12,743 bases of DNA, from NCBI GenBank assembly GCA_016839875.1, contig JAEOTK010000227.1, positions 1-12,743 on the forward strand, given 5' to 3'. The DNA comes from Candidatus Heimdallarchaeota archaeon (GTDB taxonomy: Archaea; Asgardarchaeota; Heimdallarchaeia; Heimdallarchaeales; Heimdallarchaeaceae). The notes under the pieces are model-generated. The model was not told the origin of the DNA. It did no database searches and saw only the letters and a program-made list of their open reading frames with translations. Positions 1-8,227 of this stretch are shown here, one piece after another; the first letter of the stretch is position 1; each line of letters opens with the position of its first letter. Position numbers and translations under genes: made by a program.

Positions 1-1146
1 GAGAACAACTTGATCATCTCGACTAATATCTCCTCTTTCGAATAGAAGTTCAAGAGAAGCAACAGTAGCTGCTCCTTCTGGAGACAGCATGATTCCTTCT
101 TCTTCTGCTAATTGATTCATTGCAATCTTAATTGTCAAATCATCCACAGCAATTGCTGTTCCTTTTGATTCTCTTATGGTTTTAAGTATTAGATAGTCCC
201 CAACAGCTGCGGGAACTCTCAATCCTGCTGCGATGGTGTGTGCATCCTCCCAGAATTCAGCATAATCTTTTCCTTCTTCAAATGCTTTAACTATAGGAGC
301 ACATGTACTAGATTGAACAGAGATCATTTTAGGACGTTTATTATCAATCAATCCCAGTTCCTCAAGCTCATTGAATGCTTTCCACATCCCAATTATTCCA
401 GTACCACCTCCTGTTGGGTAAACAATAACATCTGGTAGAGTCCAATTCATTTGCTCAGCTAATTCTATACCCATTGTTTTCTTACCTTCAACTCTGTAAG
501 GTTCTTTCAGAGTCGACACATCAAACCAGTTAAATTCTTCTGCTTTTTCTTTTGAGACCTTTCCTGCATCTGTGATTATTCCATCAATTAACTCATATTC
601 AGCACCCATAGCTGAAACTTCTTTGATAATTAGAGGAGGAGTTTCTTTTGGCATGAAGACATGAGCTCTAGTCTTAGTTTTGGCTGCATAAGCTGCAAGA
701 GCAGCACCTGCATTTCCAGCTGTTGGAATGACAAATTCTCTGACCCCTAATTCATAAGCTTTGGCAACAGCTGCACACAATCCTCTACTCTTAAAAGTCC
801 CAGTTGGATTATCGCTTTCGTTCTTTAACATTAAATGTTTGAGTCCTATCTTTTTCTCTAAATTATTTAGTTGTAGTAGAGGGGTCCATCCTTCTCCTAA
901 ACTGAACCTGTATTTCTCTTTCAATACTGGCATCATTTCGGGAACTCGCCAGATATTGTACCTTCTTTTACTGAAAGAATCTTTGGTTACTGTTTCTTTT
1001 GCTGCTTCTGCATCATAATTTGCAAAAAGAACTTTTCCACACTTACATAAGCGGTGGAGTTTTTTTGGATCCAGTATTTCTCCACAAGACGTACATTCAA
1101 GTGATAAAAGATGAGACACTTCCATTTCTTTGGTTGAATTTGACAT
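1..1146 (-). CDS. thrC: Threonine synthase family PLP enzyme (3' end cut by window edge)
   Basis: Probable threonine synthase, a cytosolic PLP enzyme converting O-phosphohomoserine to threonine and phosphate. Translation from the ATG at 1146 gives 382 residues open to the left edge; family members are usually about 400-430 long, so only the C-terminus is missing. An N-terminal zinc ribbon is visible (CTSCG at 18-22, CKCG at 34-37). Then come the GEGWTPL segment (84-90), the PLP-lysine motif NPTGTFKSRG with lysine near 119, the TAGNAG asparagine loop, and the glycine-rich phosphate-binding PTGGGTG near 243. The usual SFKDR is TFKSR here. The gene is preceded 45 bases upstream by the TPR gene on the same strand; a weak TATA-like stretch sits around 1165-1178. 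A cysteate synthase, the threonine synthase paralogue of Methanosarcina coenzyme M synthesis, cannot be excluded. Family call is firm, exact substrate less so. Confidence 0.88.
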   Translation of the reverse strand, partial: MSNSTKEMEVSHLLSLECTSCGEILDPKKLHRLCKCGKVLFANYDAEAAKETVTKDSFSKRRYNIWRVPEMMPVLKEKYRFSLGEGWTPLLQLNNLEKKIGLKHLMLKNESDNPTGTFKSRGLCAAVAKAYELGVREFVIPTAGNAGAALAAYAAKTKTRAHVFMPKETPPLIIKEVSAMGAEYELIDGIITDAGKVSKEKAEEFNWFDVSTLKEPYRVEGKKTMGIELAEQMNWTLPDVIVYPTGGGTGIIGMWKAFNELEELGLIDNKRPKMISVQSSTCAPIVKAFEEGKDYAEFWEDAHTIAAGLRVPAAVGDYLILKTIRESKGTAIAVDDLTIKIAMNQLAEEEGIMLSPEGAATVASLELLFERGDISRDDQVVL

Positions 1147-1191
1147 TGATGAATATGACAATTAATAATGTAAAAGTATTTTGCTTGTGTT

Positions 1192-3210
1192 CTATTTACA
1201 GATAAGTGATTTTTCAAAAATATACTCTGTCATTAAATCTGCTTCTTTTTGGATTATTTTTTGTACTTCTTCATCACTTAGATTAATATCGATATCTACG
1301 ATTTTCTGATTCAGTCTCTTTATGAAATCGATCAGTTTTGTTCTAGCATTGAAACTGTCTCTATCACTTGCTAAAATACCACAAAACTCCCCATAGCTTT
1401 CAACTAAAAGCTTCTTTCCTTCAAAATCAATTCCTCGTAAGCCAGAACCAAAGAATTCTGTTGACATTGTTCTAATAGCTGAAACTAAACTAGACACTAA
1501 AACTCCATTGATGGATTTTTCTTCAAAGCTTCTTGAATAGATATTCTTTCCATCTGTTGTAAAAATATTAATGAAATATATCTGTGGTATACACTCTGTT
1601 TTCTTAATATATGATTGTCTTGATAGATTGTTAATTATATTCGTAATTTCACTGATAATTATCATTGGTTTTTCGATATTCTTATTCTGAATCATATTAA
1701 TGCTTTCATCACATTTTGATACTAGGATATTATTTTCTCCTTTTTCAGCTAAATCTCTAGCTTGGTCAAAAAGGAATTCAGCATCTACTAATTCATTCAG
1801 AGCCATTAGTATCTGCCCACTGATGTAAAGAACATCTGCTAGAATTGTTAATTCTTGTTCTTGACAAATAGTTATCACATTAGCTAAATAATTCTCTGAC
1901 TTTGAAAGATCTATTTCTTGTTGAGAAATCTTGTATCTGTGTAGATAAGATTCAGCTAGAAACAATTGAGAAAGTAAAGCATATTGAAATTCACTAATCA
2001 TAGCAATTGAATAACATTTCTCAAATGAATTAATCGCTGAAGAGAGATCGTAAGTATCGAGATAGACTCTCCCCATAAGAAAATGATATGCAGCAATCAT
2101 TCTTTGATTCTTTTTCTTCTCGCTTAGTAATCCTCCTTTTTCTAGATATTTGATTCCTTCATTGAAGCTTTTCTTATCGGGTAGTTTTGTTAATGCAAAT
2201 CCGTAAAGTAGATTGACAATTGGAAGTTTACTGTTTGTAAGGATATTTGCTTTGTTTAGATACTCTAGAGCTGATTCATAATCTTCTTTCTTAATTAGAA
2301 CTTCTGCAATATTGATGTATAAGGAGGGATTAGATTCAGAAATTTCTGGATCTTCTAATGCATTCTTACACAGCATTAATGCTTTGTCAAGATTCCCCAT
2401 AGTATGCTCTAAATCTGCCATATTTGAAATTAATGAAGCAGTGTACTCTTTGTTTCCTACTTCCTTTGAAATTTTCAATGCTTTGTTATAATAATCAGCG
2501 GATTCTTCGAGATATCCTTTGAATCTGTAAACTCCTCCCAACATTGTATAGCAATCTAATCGTTTAGTATTCATGTTTAATGCTTCAGCTAACTCCTTGT
2601 AGATTTCTAACCAGCCTTCATAAGCTGCATCACCAGTTCGAAATTCTCTGTATGCTAAATCACTAACAACATTCAAAGTTAACAGTGGAAACTCTTGGAT
2701 TAAAACTGAATCAAAAAGCATATCTTTGAATTTTCTAGCAAATTTCTGAACTGATTGTACATCTGAATTTATGGCTGCTGTTTCTAATGACATTATTACA
2801 TGTAACACTCTATGGACTGATGGATTATTCTTCTTCAAGTCAACCAACATAGCTAAAGAGCTAGCTAGGAGTGCTGATACAAGCGCTTTCTCCCCAGTTA
2901 ATGCAGCAGATTTTAGTCTATAGTATAGCAATTCAAAATCATCATCTTGAATTGGAAAAGTTAATACTTTTTTGTATTGAGATAGTAGAAAATACCCAGT
3001 CATTGCGATTTGAGAATAGATAGCTCTGAGGCTTTCTTGTATATCAGATGAATTTGCTAAGTCATCAGAAGCATTAACAAATGATTGAAAGAAGGTATAA
3101 TTCATTTCTTCGTATTTGTTGAAGACCTGGAAAAATCTTTCAAAATCCTCCTTGATGAATTTCTCAAAACGAGCAAATTCATTTGGAAGATCAAACTCAT
3201 CTGTTCTCAA
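1192..3210 (-). CDS. TPR-repeat protein with C-terminal longin/roadblock-like domain
   Basis: Large soluble 672-residue protein without signal peptide or membrane segments. Residues 1-200 are helical and unassigned. Residues about 218-490 form a run of tetratricopeptide repeats, clearest at 219-250 (GGVYRFKGYLEESADYYNKA), 260-290, 295-323, 373-403 and 458-490. Residues about 543-640 look like a small alpha/beta module: strand (IYFINIFTTDG), long helix (INGVLVSSLVSAIRTMS), paired strands, final helix. That order resembles the longin/roadblock fold frequent at the C-termini of Asgard proteins, where it is often linked to small GTPases. The role is likely scaffolding or GTPase regulation (inference). 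The start is the TTG at 3210: an in-frame TGA lies three codons upstream and the next in-frame ATG would remove 35 residues. A TATA-like stretch at 3244-3252 would give a leader of about 12 bases. The threonine synthase gene follows 45 bases downstream. Confidence 0.82.
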   Translation of the reverse strand: MRTDEFDLPNEFARFEKFIKEDFERFFQVFNKYEEMNYTFFQSFVNASDDLANSSDIQESLRAIYSQIAMTGYFLLSQYKKVLTFPIQDDDFELLYYRLKSAALTGEKALVSALLASSLAMLVDLKKNNPSVHRVLHVIMSLETAAINSDVQSVQKFARKFKDMLFDSVLIQEFPLLTLNVVSDLAYREFRTGDAAYEGWLEIYKELAEALNMNTKRLDCYTMLGGVYRFKGYLEESADYYNKALKISKEVGNKEYTASLISNMADLEHTMGNLDKALMLCKNALEDPEISESNPSLYINIAEVLIKKEDYESALEYLNKANILTNSKLPIVNLLYGFALTKLPDKKSFNEGIKYLEKGGLLSEKKKNQRMIAAYHFLMGRVYLDTYDLSSAINSFEKCYSIAMISEFQYALLSQLFLAESYLHRYKISQQEIDLSKSENYLANVITICQEQELTILADVLYISGQILMALNELVDAEFLFDQARDLAEKGENNILVSKCDESINMIQNKNIEKPMIIISEITNIINNLSRQSYIKKTECIPQIYFINIFTTDGKNIYSRSFEEKSINGVLVSSLVSAIRTMSTEFFGSGLRGIDFEGKKLLVESYGEFCGILASDRDSFNARTKLIDFIKRLNQKIVDIDINLSDEEVQKIIQKEADLMTEYIFEKSLICK

Positions 3211-3329
3211 AACGTTTCACAGTATACAAATTGCTAAAAATGTTTATTAAAGATTCTCAAAGTACTAGGTTAAATTTTTACTCATACACGAACATCAGTT
3301 ATCCTTCACTCACGATGTTTAAAGGTAAT

Positions 3330-3338
3330 TTTTTATAG
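3330..3338 (+). promoter_or_regulatory. TATA box of the DIDP-repeat membrane protein gene
   Basis: TTTTTATAG, centred about 32 bases before the ATG at 3366, which predicts transcription starting near 3360 and a leader of only a few bases. It lies in the 155-base divergent region between the TPR gene and this one. A second TTTAAA-containing stretch at 3318-3323 could be an alternative. Confidence 0.5.
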
Positions 3339-3365
3339 TTAAACGAAATTTACATCTTGAGATAT

Positions 3366-4856
3366 ATGAGTGAAGAATTCTTGGAGAATCCTGTTTTTGC
3401 ATCACGTTTTATTTCCAACTTTACACATTATAATGAATTAGACAAAATCCTTTTGGAGAATTTAGATTTCGAGCAGAAAGAGGAAATTAGTATTGCACTC
3501 CTCCCAATCGTTAGTCAAGTTCCTGAGAATAATAGGGGGATTATACGTGTGTTCATCGTAAATACCAGCACTTTACCTATTGATTTATCTCTTTATTACT
3601 TCATAACTGGATGGTTTAGTGATTTACATAAACTTGATAATCTAAAGTTTGTAGAAACAATAACACTACCTCCTGCTCAAGTTTGGTTTAGAGACATAGC
3701 ATTTCGAAGTACAATCAAACAGGGTAAGAATTATTTTCAACTATTGTTAGGAAAAATCAATAGTAAAAGTGTCAAGAAAAATGGTAGAGTTAAGAAGAAG
3801 ATTTCTCCTGACGATTTCTATACAGCTCATTCAGAATATTTGCAAATTAGAGCTATATTAGAAGGTCCTCAAATAGAAAGAAGTAATTTTCTAGGAATGT
3901 CTTCAAAAGCTTATATTAATCCTAAGTCACTTAATTATTGGACTTACTATTCATTATTTGGAACTCGTATGTATCGAAAAGAACATCCATTTATTCTCAG
4001 TTTGAAACTGATTGGATTATTAGCAGGAGCAACATTCATTGTTCTCCCATTGTTGCTGACTAGTATATTCACACAAAGCTATATACTTCCTATTGCTGCG
4101 ACTGTCACTTTTGTTTCTCTGATTAGTTTCTTGACTAGAATAGACAACAAAAAGATTAAGCTCATACAGAAATTAGATCTTGTTTGTCATAAAAGGAAAT
4201 GTAGTTTGGAACACCTAAAAGAGACACCTACTACAGTGCTACAGAAATACTGTCTTAATGATATAAACTATAGTTTTGATGTTAAAAACAATGCTATACG
4301 ATGGAAGGAAGGAGCAAACAAGATGTTCGAAAAAACCATTCCTGAAGTAGCTAGAATTCTTCACAGCCCAACTGAAATCAAACCTACTTTACGAGTGCAA
4401 GAAAGTAGGGTAGAAGAAATAAAAGATAAAGAAACCTTGAAACAAAGAATTGAGGAAGGTATTCAACTTCAACATGAAAAAGGAATTAGATTTGCAGAAC
4501 AACTTGAAACGGTTAGTGACGATGTTGAACCAGTAACAACAGAAACTGAAGGTTTGAAAAGCGATTCTTATGTTCATCCAGATATCGACCCTATCGAGCT
4601 AGATCCAAAACTTAAGCCTGATATTGATCCCATCGAAACAAGTGCGTCTTTAGATCCAGACATTGATCCAATAGAAACTGAAACTACAATGCTTCCAGAA
4701 ATTGAACCTTTAGATACAGAAGGAAAACAACTGGTTAGTGATGTAGAACCAATGAGAATTGATGCAAAAACAATAGATGTGGGTACTATCCCTGAACCAA
4801 GAAAGCTTCCAAAAAAACCTAAAGATAAAACAAAAGATTCAGTAAAAGATTCCTAA
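3366..4856 (+). CDS. Two-TM membrane protein with C-terminal acidic D-I-D-P repeats
   Basis: Unrecognised 496-residue protein. The N-terminal ~200 residues contain a beta-rich segment (about 58-170, with IIRVFIVNTSTLPIDL) and no signal peptide. Two adjacent hydrophobic segments (about 211-233 and 239-257) form a probable membrane hairpin, placing both ends on the same, probably cytoplasmic, side. A 25-30 residue basic stretch with three cysteines follows. The tail from about 350 is charged: first a probable coiled-coil, then repeats of the core D-[IV]-[DE]-P whose prolines sit at about 389, 409, 422, 435, 448 and 462, mostly 13 apart, ending in a lysine-rich terminus. The ATG at 3366 is preferred over the TTG at 3357 because of the TATA box at 3330-3338. 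The next membrane protein gene lies 63 bases downstream and may be cotranscribed. No function is assigned; the tail may bind proteins or metal ions (inference). Confidence 0.8.
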   Translation: MSEEFLENPVFASRFISNFTHYNELDKILLENLDFEQKEEISIALLPIVSQVPENNRGIIRVFIVNTSTLPIDLSLYYFITGWFSDLHKLDNLKFVETITLPPAQVWFRDIAFRSTIKQGKNYFQLLLGKINSKSVKKNGRVKKKISPDDFYTAHSEYLQIRAILEGPQIERSNFLGMSSKAYINPKSLNYWTYYSLFGTRMYRKEHPFILSLKLIGLLAGATFIVLPLLLTSIFTQSYILPIAATVTFVSLISFLTRIDNKKIKLIQKLDLVCHKRKCSLEHLKETPTTVLQKYCLNDINYSFDVKNNAIRWKEGANKMFEKTIPEVARILHSPTEIKPTLRVQESRVEEIKDKETLKQRIEEGIQLQHEKGIRFAEQLETVSDDVEPVTTETEGLKSDSYVHPDIDPIELDPKLKPDIDPIETSASLDPDIDPIETETTMLPEIEPLDTEGKQLVSDVEPMRIDAKTIDVGTIPEPRKLPKKPKDKTKDSVKDS

Positions 4857-4919
4857 AAGAAAACGATATTGAATAGGAAGATACAAAAGTGCTTGAAAAA
4901 AGCGAGTTATGAGTAAAGC

Positions 4920-5789
4920 ATGATTAATGATAAATATCCAGTTAAATCCAAAGAAAAGGCTGAATTTAGTTTTTTCTGGATTAAAATTTCAACACTTGGA
5001 ATTTTAGCCTACTATGTTTTGGAGATGATTAACCGAGTATTTTTCTTTAATACAGAAATCGAACTACCAGTTACAGCTGTAACTTGGAGAATAATTGATT
5101 CATCAATTTATGCAGCTGCTTTTGTTATCCTTGCAATTCAAGCAGCTTTCTGGAGAGAAAATCTCAAAGCTTACGAAAATAGGAAAAAGGCAAGAAATGC
5201 GTTCTTTGCCTTATTTTTTGCAGCTCTTTTCACAGCACTTTACGAAATTTTAGTTATAAAAATGGAAGAACTTGAATATTCTCTGCGTTCAGATTTGTCT
5301 GTTCCATTCTTGCTAATGATCATTACTCATTTCTACGGATTCAATGCATTGAAACAGATTATTAGTAAAATCGGAAGTAGTAAAAAAGCAGAAACAGGAA
5401 GATCATTCTTTTACACTCTATTTGCATTGAACCCAGCTATCAGATTCTTATTACCTTTCATATTGATGATCTTCAGTTCATTAGGGGGAGGATTGCATCT
5501 TGTATATCTCTATTATGCAGAACTAGTAATGACCTACATCTCAGCATTCATTGCAGGAGGAGTTACAGTGTTTATCTGGATAGACAGTAGGAAGATTAAA
5601 ATTGCCCATTTGATGGAATCAATACCCAAAGATATAGATAGGCAATTAGAGCAAGCTGCATCTGAGTTCCAAGCAATGATCAAGAAAAGCGATGTGTCCG
5701 AATTCTGTCCAAGCTGTGGTGTCAAGATATATACTGATACAGATAAATGCGAAAAATGCGGAGCATCAATAATTGTTCAACAAGATTAA
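4920..5789 (+). CDS. Multi-TM membrane protein with C-terminal zinc ribbon
   Basis: Unrecognised 289-residue integral membrane protein. About six hydrophobic segments are visible (roughly 17-40, 56-78, 93-114, 127-146, 168-190, 197-221). A short amphipathic stretch (about 228-255) and a compact C-terminal zinc ribbon follow (CPSC at 263-266, CEKC at 277-280). An even number of segments places the ribbon and N-terminus on the same side, by the positive-inside pattern (KIKIAH, KSKEK) the cytoplasm. The start is the ATG at 4920; a tiny four-codon frame, ATG AGT AAA GCA TGA, begins at 4909 and its stop overlaps this ATG. No clear TATA box is seen, so readthrough from the gene ending at 4856 is likely. 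The gene ends tail to tail with the thioredoxin-like gene, sharing the bases TTAA. Function unknown. Confidence 0.8.
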   Translation: MINDKYPVKSKEKAEFSFFWIKISTLGILAYYVLEMINRVFFFNTEIELPVTAVTWRIIDSSIYAAAFVILAIQAAFWRENLKAYENRKKARNAFFALFFAALFTALYEILVIKMEELEYSLRSDLSVPFLLMIITHFYGFNALKQIISKIGSSKKAETGRSFFYTLFALNPAIRFLLPFILMIFSSLGGGLHLVYLYYAELVMTYISAFIAGGVTVFIWIDSRKIKIAHLMESIPKDIDRQLEQAASEFQAMIKKSDVSEFCPSCGVKIYTDTDKCEKCGASIIVQQD

Positions 5790-6472
5790 GGTTTGGTTTC
5801 TTCATTTTCAATCTTCTTTACAGCACTAATCATGGAAGATTCTTTTCTACCTCTTCTTATTGCTTGAATTAAGAAATACAAAATGATAGTTGAGACACCA
5901 ACACCAATTACAATGAAAAGCACTGTAAGAAGATCATTATCATCAGGTTCAATGACGAAATTCGGATTGTAATTTTCCGTCCTATGGTTTGCTGCGTCGT
6001 CTATTTTTGTTTCGAAGAACTCATATGATGTAGAGCCTTCTATGAGTGCTACCACTCTTCCTAAATCATCAAGAACAACTGCTGTAGGAACTACAGTAAG
6101 ATTAAATTTTGAATTTGCTTCCTCTGTTGAGTATCCCATTATCCAATCTTCAGGAAGTGTATAAGCTGTTCTGAAATCTAAAAGAGTCTGATTAGAGCTT
6201 TCATATTGAGGATCCAAAGTTACTATAGTTATATTGTAATTTTCATCTAAATCTTTTAACACACTTGTTTCACTTATACATGCAGGACATGTTGGAAGGA
6301 AGAAGACTACTAATCTTATTCCACTGTAGTTATTCACATCATCCATCTGCAAGTTTAGATTCCAGAATGTGATACTTATGTTATCAGCTTGAGAAAACGA
6401 ACCTGAACCAAGAAGTGCAATAAGCATACTTGCAAAGAAGACATAGTTGATTACGGTTCTTTTTGTTTTCAT
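5786..6472 (-). CDS. Secreted, C-terminally anchored thioredoxin-like protein (TlpA/ResA type)
   Basis: A 228-residue thioredoxin-fold protein predicted to act outside the membrane. Residues 5-27 form a signal sequence (basic start, hydrophobic VINYVFFASMLIALLG). The thioredoxin domain covers about 32-160, with active-site motif CPAC at 62-65 in the context VFFLPTCPAC and the cis-proline loop VVPTAVV near 129. A second hydrophobic segment (about 181-203) followed by RRGRK and an acidic/basic tail anchors it with the C-terminus in the cytoplasm. The family reduces or forms disulfides in exported proteins or cytochromes; which applies here is not visible. Four N-X-S/T sequons (31, 48, 95, 124) fit an exported archaeal glycoprotein. 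The ATG at 6472 lies 15 bases after the nucleotidyltransferase stop, so the two probably share a transcript. A TlpA/ResA label is by fold, not close homology. Confidence 0.82.
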   Translation of the reverse strand: MKTKRTVINYVFFASMLIALLGSGSFSQADNISITFWNLNLQMDDVNNYSGIRLVVFFLPTCPACISETSVLKDLDENYNITIVTLDPQYESSNQTLLDFRTAYTLPEDWIMGYSTEEANSKFNLTVVPTAVVLDDLGRVVALIEGSTSYEFFETKIDDAANHRTENYNPNFVIEPDDNDLLTVLFIVIGVGVSTIILYFLIQAIRRGRKESSMISAVKKIENEETKP

Positions 6473-6487
6473 CTTTTCACTTCTAAT

Positions 6488-7570
6488 TCAATTGATTGCT
6501 GAGAAATTTAAAATTTCTTTGTTTGCTTCAACCTTTACATTATCACAGATCACTGAGTTATGAACATGAGTGTTTGAACCTATATTTGATTTTTCCCAAA
6601 TTACGCTATGATCAATCCTGCAATTTTTCTGAATAACAACATCACTGTGTATAACAGAGAAAGGTCCAACAGTAGCATCTTCCTCAATAAAGACATTGTC
6701 TCCAATTACAACAGGTGAAATAATATCTGCTGTTTTAGAAATTTGAACATCTTTCCCAATCCAGTTTCCATTTGTTCTACTACCTGGAGGATAGAATCCA
6801 CTCATAAAACCTCGTAGAATGTCCCAGTTTGCCCACAGATAGCTTCTGATATTTCCACAATCTATCCAGTAATAATCAGCAACATATCCATTCAATTTGA
6901 ACTTCTCCTGAAGTAGATATGGAAATAGATCCTTACCAAAATCGTTGATATCTTGAAAGTTATCCAATATTTCTAAGACTTTGTTCTTGAAAATATAAAT
7001 TCCAGTATTAACAAGATTTTGATGAAATTCAGAACCAGATCTATAAGCAAAAGCTAGAGTTGTAAAAAGCATTTCTTCTGGTCTGGGTTTTTCTAGAAAT
7101 ATCTCTATGTTTTGATTTTTGTCTAAGAGAATTACACCAAATTTCTTTGTAGGAAAATTAATGTTCTTCAAACTTATTGATGCATAAGAATCAGTTTCTT
7201 GAAAGAAGGATACCATCTTCTTTACAGACAAATTGCTAACTATATCAGCCATTGATACAACAAAATTGCCATCAATTAGATGTGAAACTTTTCTTACAGC
7301 ATCTGCTGTACCAATTGGGTCGATATCTGGAATGATTATCTCCAGGTCATCAAATTTACTTGAATTCTTAACATAGTCTCGGATTTGGTCCCCGAGATAC
7401 TTTACAGCAAGTATGATTTTGTTGATTCCTGCATCTCTAATTTGATCAATTGCGAAATCTAACATAGGAGTTAAAGTAACAGGAACCATAGGTTTAGGTT
7501 TATTACTTGTAAGAGGTTGTAGTCTTGTACCTTTTCCTCCGGCTAGAATAACAGCGCAATCAATATTCAT
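6488..7570 (-). CDS. Sugar-phosphate nucleotidyltransferase with left-handed beta-helix tail
   Basis: A 360-residue NDP-sugar pyrophosphorylase, cytosolic, joining a nucleoside triphosphate with a sugar 1-phosphate. The N-terminal nucleotidyltransferase domain (1-235) shows the signature LAGGKGTRLQPLT (9-21), the substrate-loop lysines in NKPKPM (23-28), the PIGTADAV loop near 85-92, the metal-binding aspartate in MADI (about 109), LEKPRP (159-164) and NTGIYIF (188-194). The C-terminal part (about 268-345) has hexapeptide-like repeats (VVIGDNVFIEEDATVGPF) forming a left-handed beta-helix. Length fits GDP-mannose or dTDP-/UDP-glucose pyrophosphorylases; the sugar and base cannot be decided by eye. 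The ATG at 7570 is preferred over the TTG one codon upstream; TATA-like sequence at 7588-7606 implies a leaderless message. It is upstream of the thioredoxin-like gene, which may mean a cell-surface glycan role. Confidence 0.88.
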   Translation of the reverse strand: MNIDCAVILAGGKGTRLQPLTSNKPKPMVPVTLTPMLDFAIDQIRDAGINKIILAVKYLGDQIRDYVKNSSKFDDLEIIIPDIDPIGTADAVRKVSHLIDGNFVVSMADIVSNLSVKKMVSFFQETDSYASISLKNINFPTKKFGVILLDKNQNIEIFLEKPRPEEMLFTTLAFAYRSGSEFHQNLVNTGIYIFKNKVLEILDNFQDINDFGKDLFPYLLQEKFKLNGYVADYYWIDCGNIRSYLWANWDILRGFMSGFYPPGSRTNGNWIGKDVQISKTADIISPVVIGDNVFIEEDATVGPFSVIHSDVVIQKNCRIDHSVIWEKSNIGSNTHVHNSVICDNVKVEANKEILNFSAIN

Positions 7571-7608
7571 CAATTTTCAAATCAAGGTATAAGTTATTAT
7601 CTAAAAAT

Positions 7609-8073
7609 CTATTCCTTAATTGACTTTTCTTCGTTTTTATTTTCTAACCATCCAATTCGACAAGAATCAATTTCCTTGCAATCAAACTTTGGTACAAAGG
7701 GTTTGATATCAAGCAAAGGTGTTCCATTCAAGACATCTATTCCTTTTACAAGTACTTTGTTCTCTTCAACTCTTACTAGTTGGACAACAGAGAGTCCAAT
7801 ATTATTCGGTCGTTCCTCATGACGAATAGCGAAAATTCCTTTCTCCTCTTTGCCCAAATAAGGTTTAACTGTCAATCTTTCTGTCTTAGTTTTGTGAAAC
7901 TTATACAAAAGAATGATATGTGAAAATCCTTCAAGATCTTTCAAACCTTCTTGGTATTTTTCGTCAACTATTATGGTTCCAAAAGCATCAGTGAAAGTGG
8001 GTTGAATTGGAGCAGATTTTCGGTCAGTATGGGGTGTCTCAATTTCACCTATTGACTTGATTGAGAATTGCAT
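7609..8073 (-). CDS. trmO: tRNA (adenine37-N6)-methyltransferase, TrmO/TsaA family
   Basis: A 154-residue member of the UPF0066/TsaA family. Characterised members use S-adenosylmethionine to methylate t6A37 of certain threonine tRNAs; some archaeal homologues may differ in target. Family marks visible are SIGEIETP (7-14), the QPTFTDAFGTI segment (24-34) leading to the EGLKDLEGFSHI region (42-53), the strongly conserved RPNNIGLSVV (88-97), and IDVLNGTPLLDIKPFVPKFD (113-132). The length fits a single-domain archaeal member without the C-terminal extension of bacterial TrmO. The ATG at 8073 is preceded by AAGTATATG (8089-8097 on this strand), so the message is almost leaderless. It is divergent from the MFS gene. 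A truncated relative of its first 39 codons lies at 9582-9722. Confidence 0.9.
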   Translation of the reverse strand: MQFSIKSIGEIETPHTDRKSAPIQPTFTDAFGTIIVDEKYQEGLKDLEGFSHIILLYKFHKTKTERLTVKPYLGKEEKGIFAIRHEERPNNIGLSVVQLVRVEENKVLVKGIDVLNGTPLLDIKPFVPKFDCKEIDSCRIGWLENKNEEKSIKE

Positions 8074-8194
8074 AATTTACATTTGAACATATACTTATCT
8101 TTCTTTTGGATAGGTAATTTAGTTTCTACAGATAAAAAAAGAGCTTGTTCCAGAAAATTTGAGTTAATTGTTTGAAATACAAAGTGTGATAAAA

Positions 8195-8203
8195 ATTTAA
8201 AAG
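8195..8203 (+). promoter_or_regulatory. TATA box of the MFS exporter gene
   Basis: ATTTAAAAG centred about 29 bases before the ATG at 8228, in the classical archaeal position for a leaderless transcript. It sits in the 154-base region shared with the divergent trmO promoter. Confidence 0.6.
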
Positions 8204-8227
8204 GGCTTATAATCAAAAATTAATGTA

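Noticed and set aside
238..1018. Short plus-strand frames opposite the threonine synthase gene
   Set aside because: They lie antisense to a convincing PLP enzyme and show no domain or promoter.
987..1217. Minus-strand 76-codon frame across the threonine synthase start
   Set aside because: Its sequence is the threonine synthase and upstream region read in another frame; the zinc-ribbon frame beginning at 1146 explains the same bases.
7308..7331. PDIDPI in the nucleotidyltransferase resembling the D-I-D-P repeats of the 3366 gene
   Set aside because: It falls in the conserved P-[LI]-G-T-A loop of nucleotidyltransferases, where an acidic residue before P-L-G-T is normal; coincidence.
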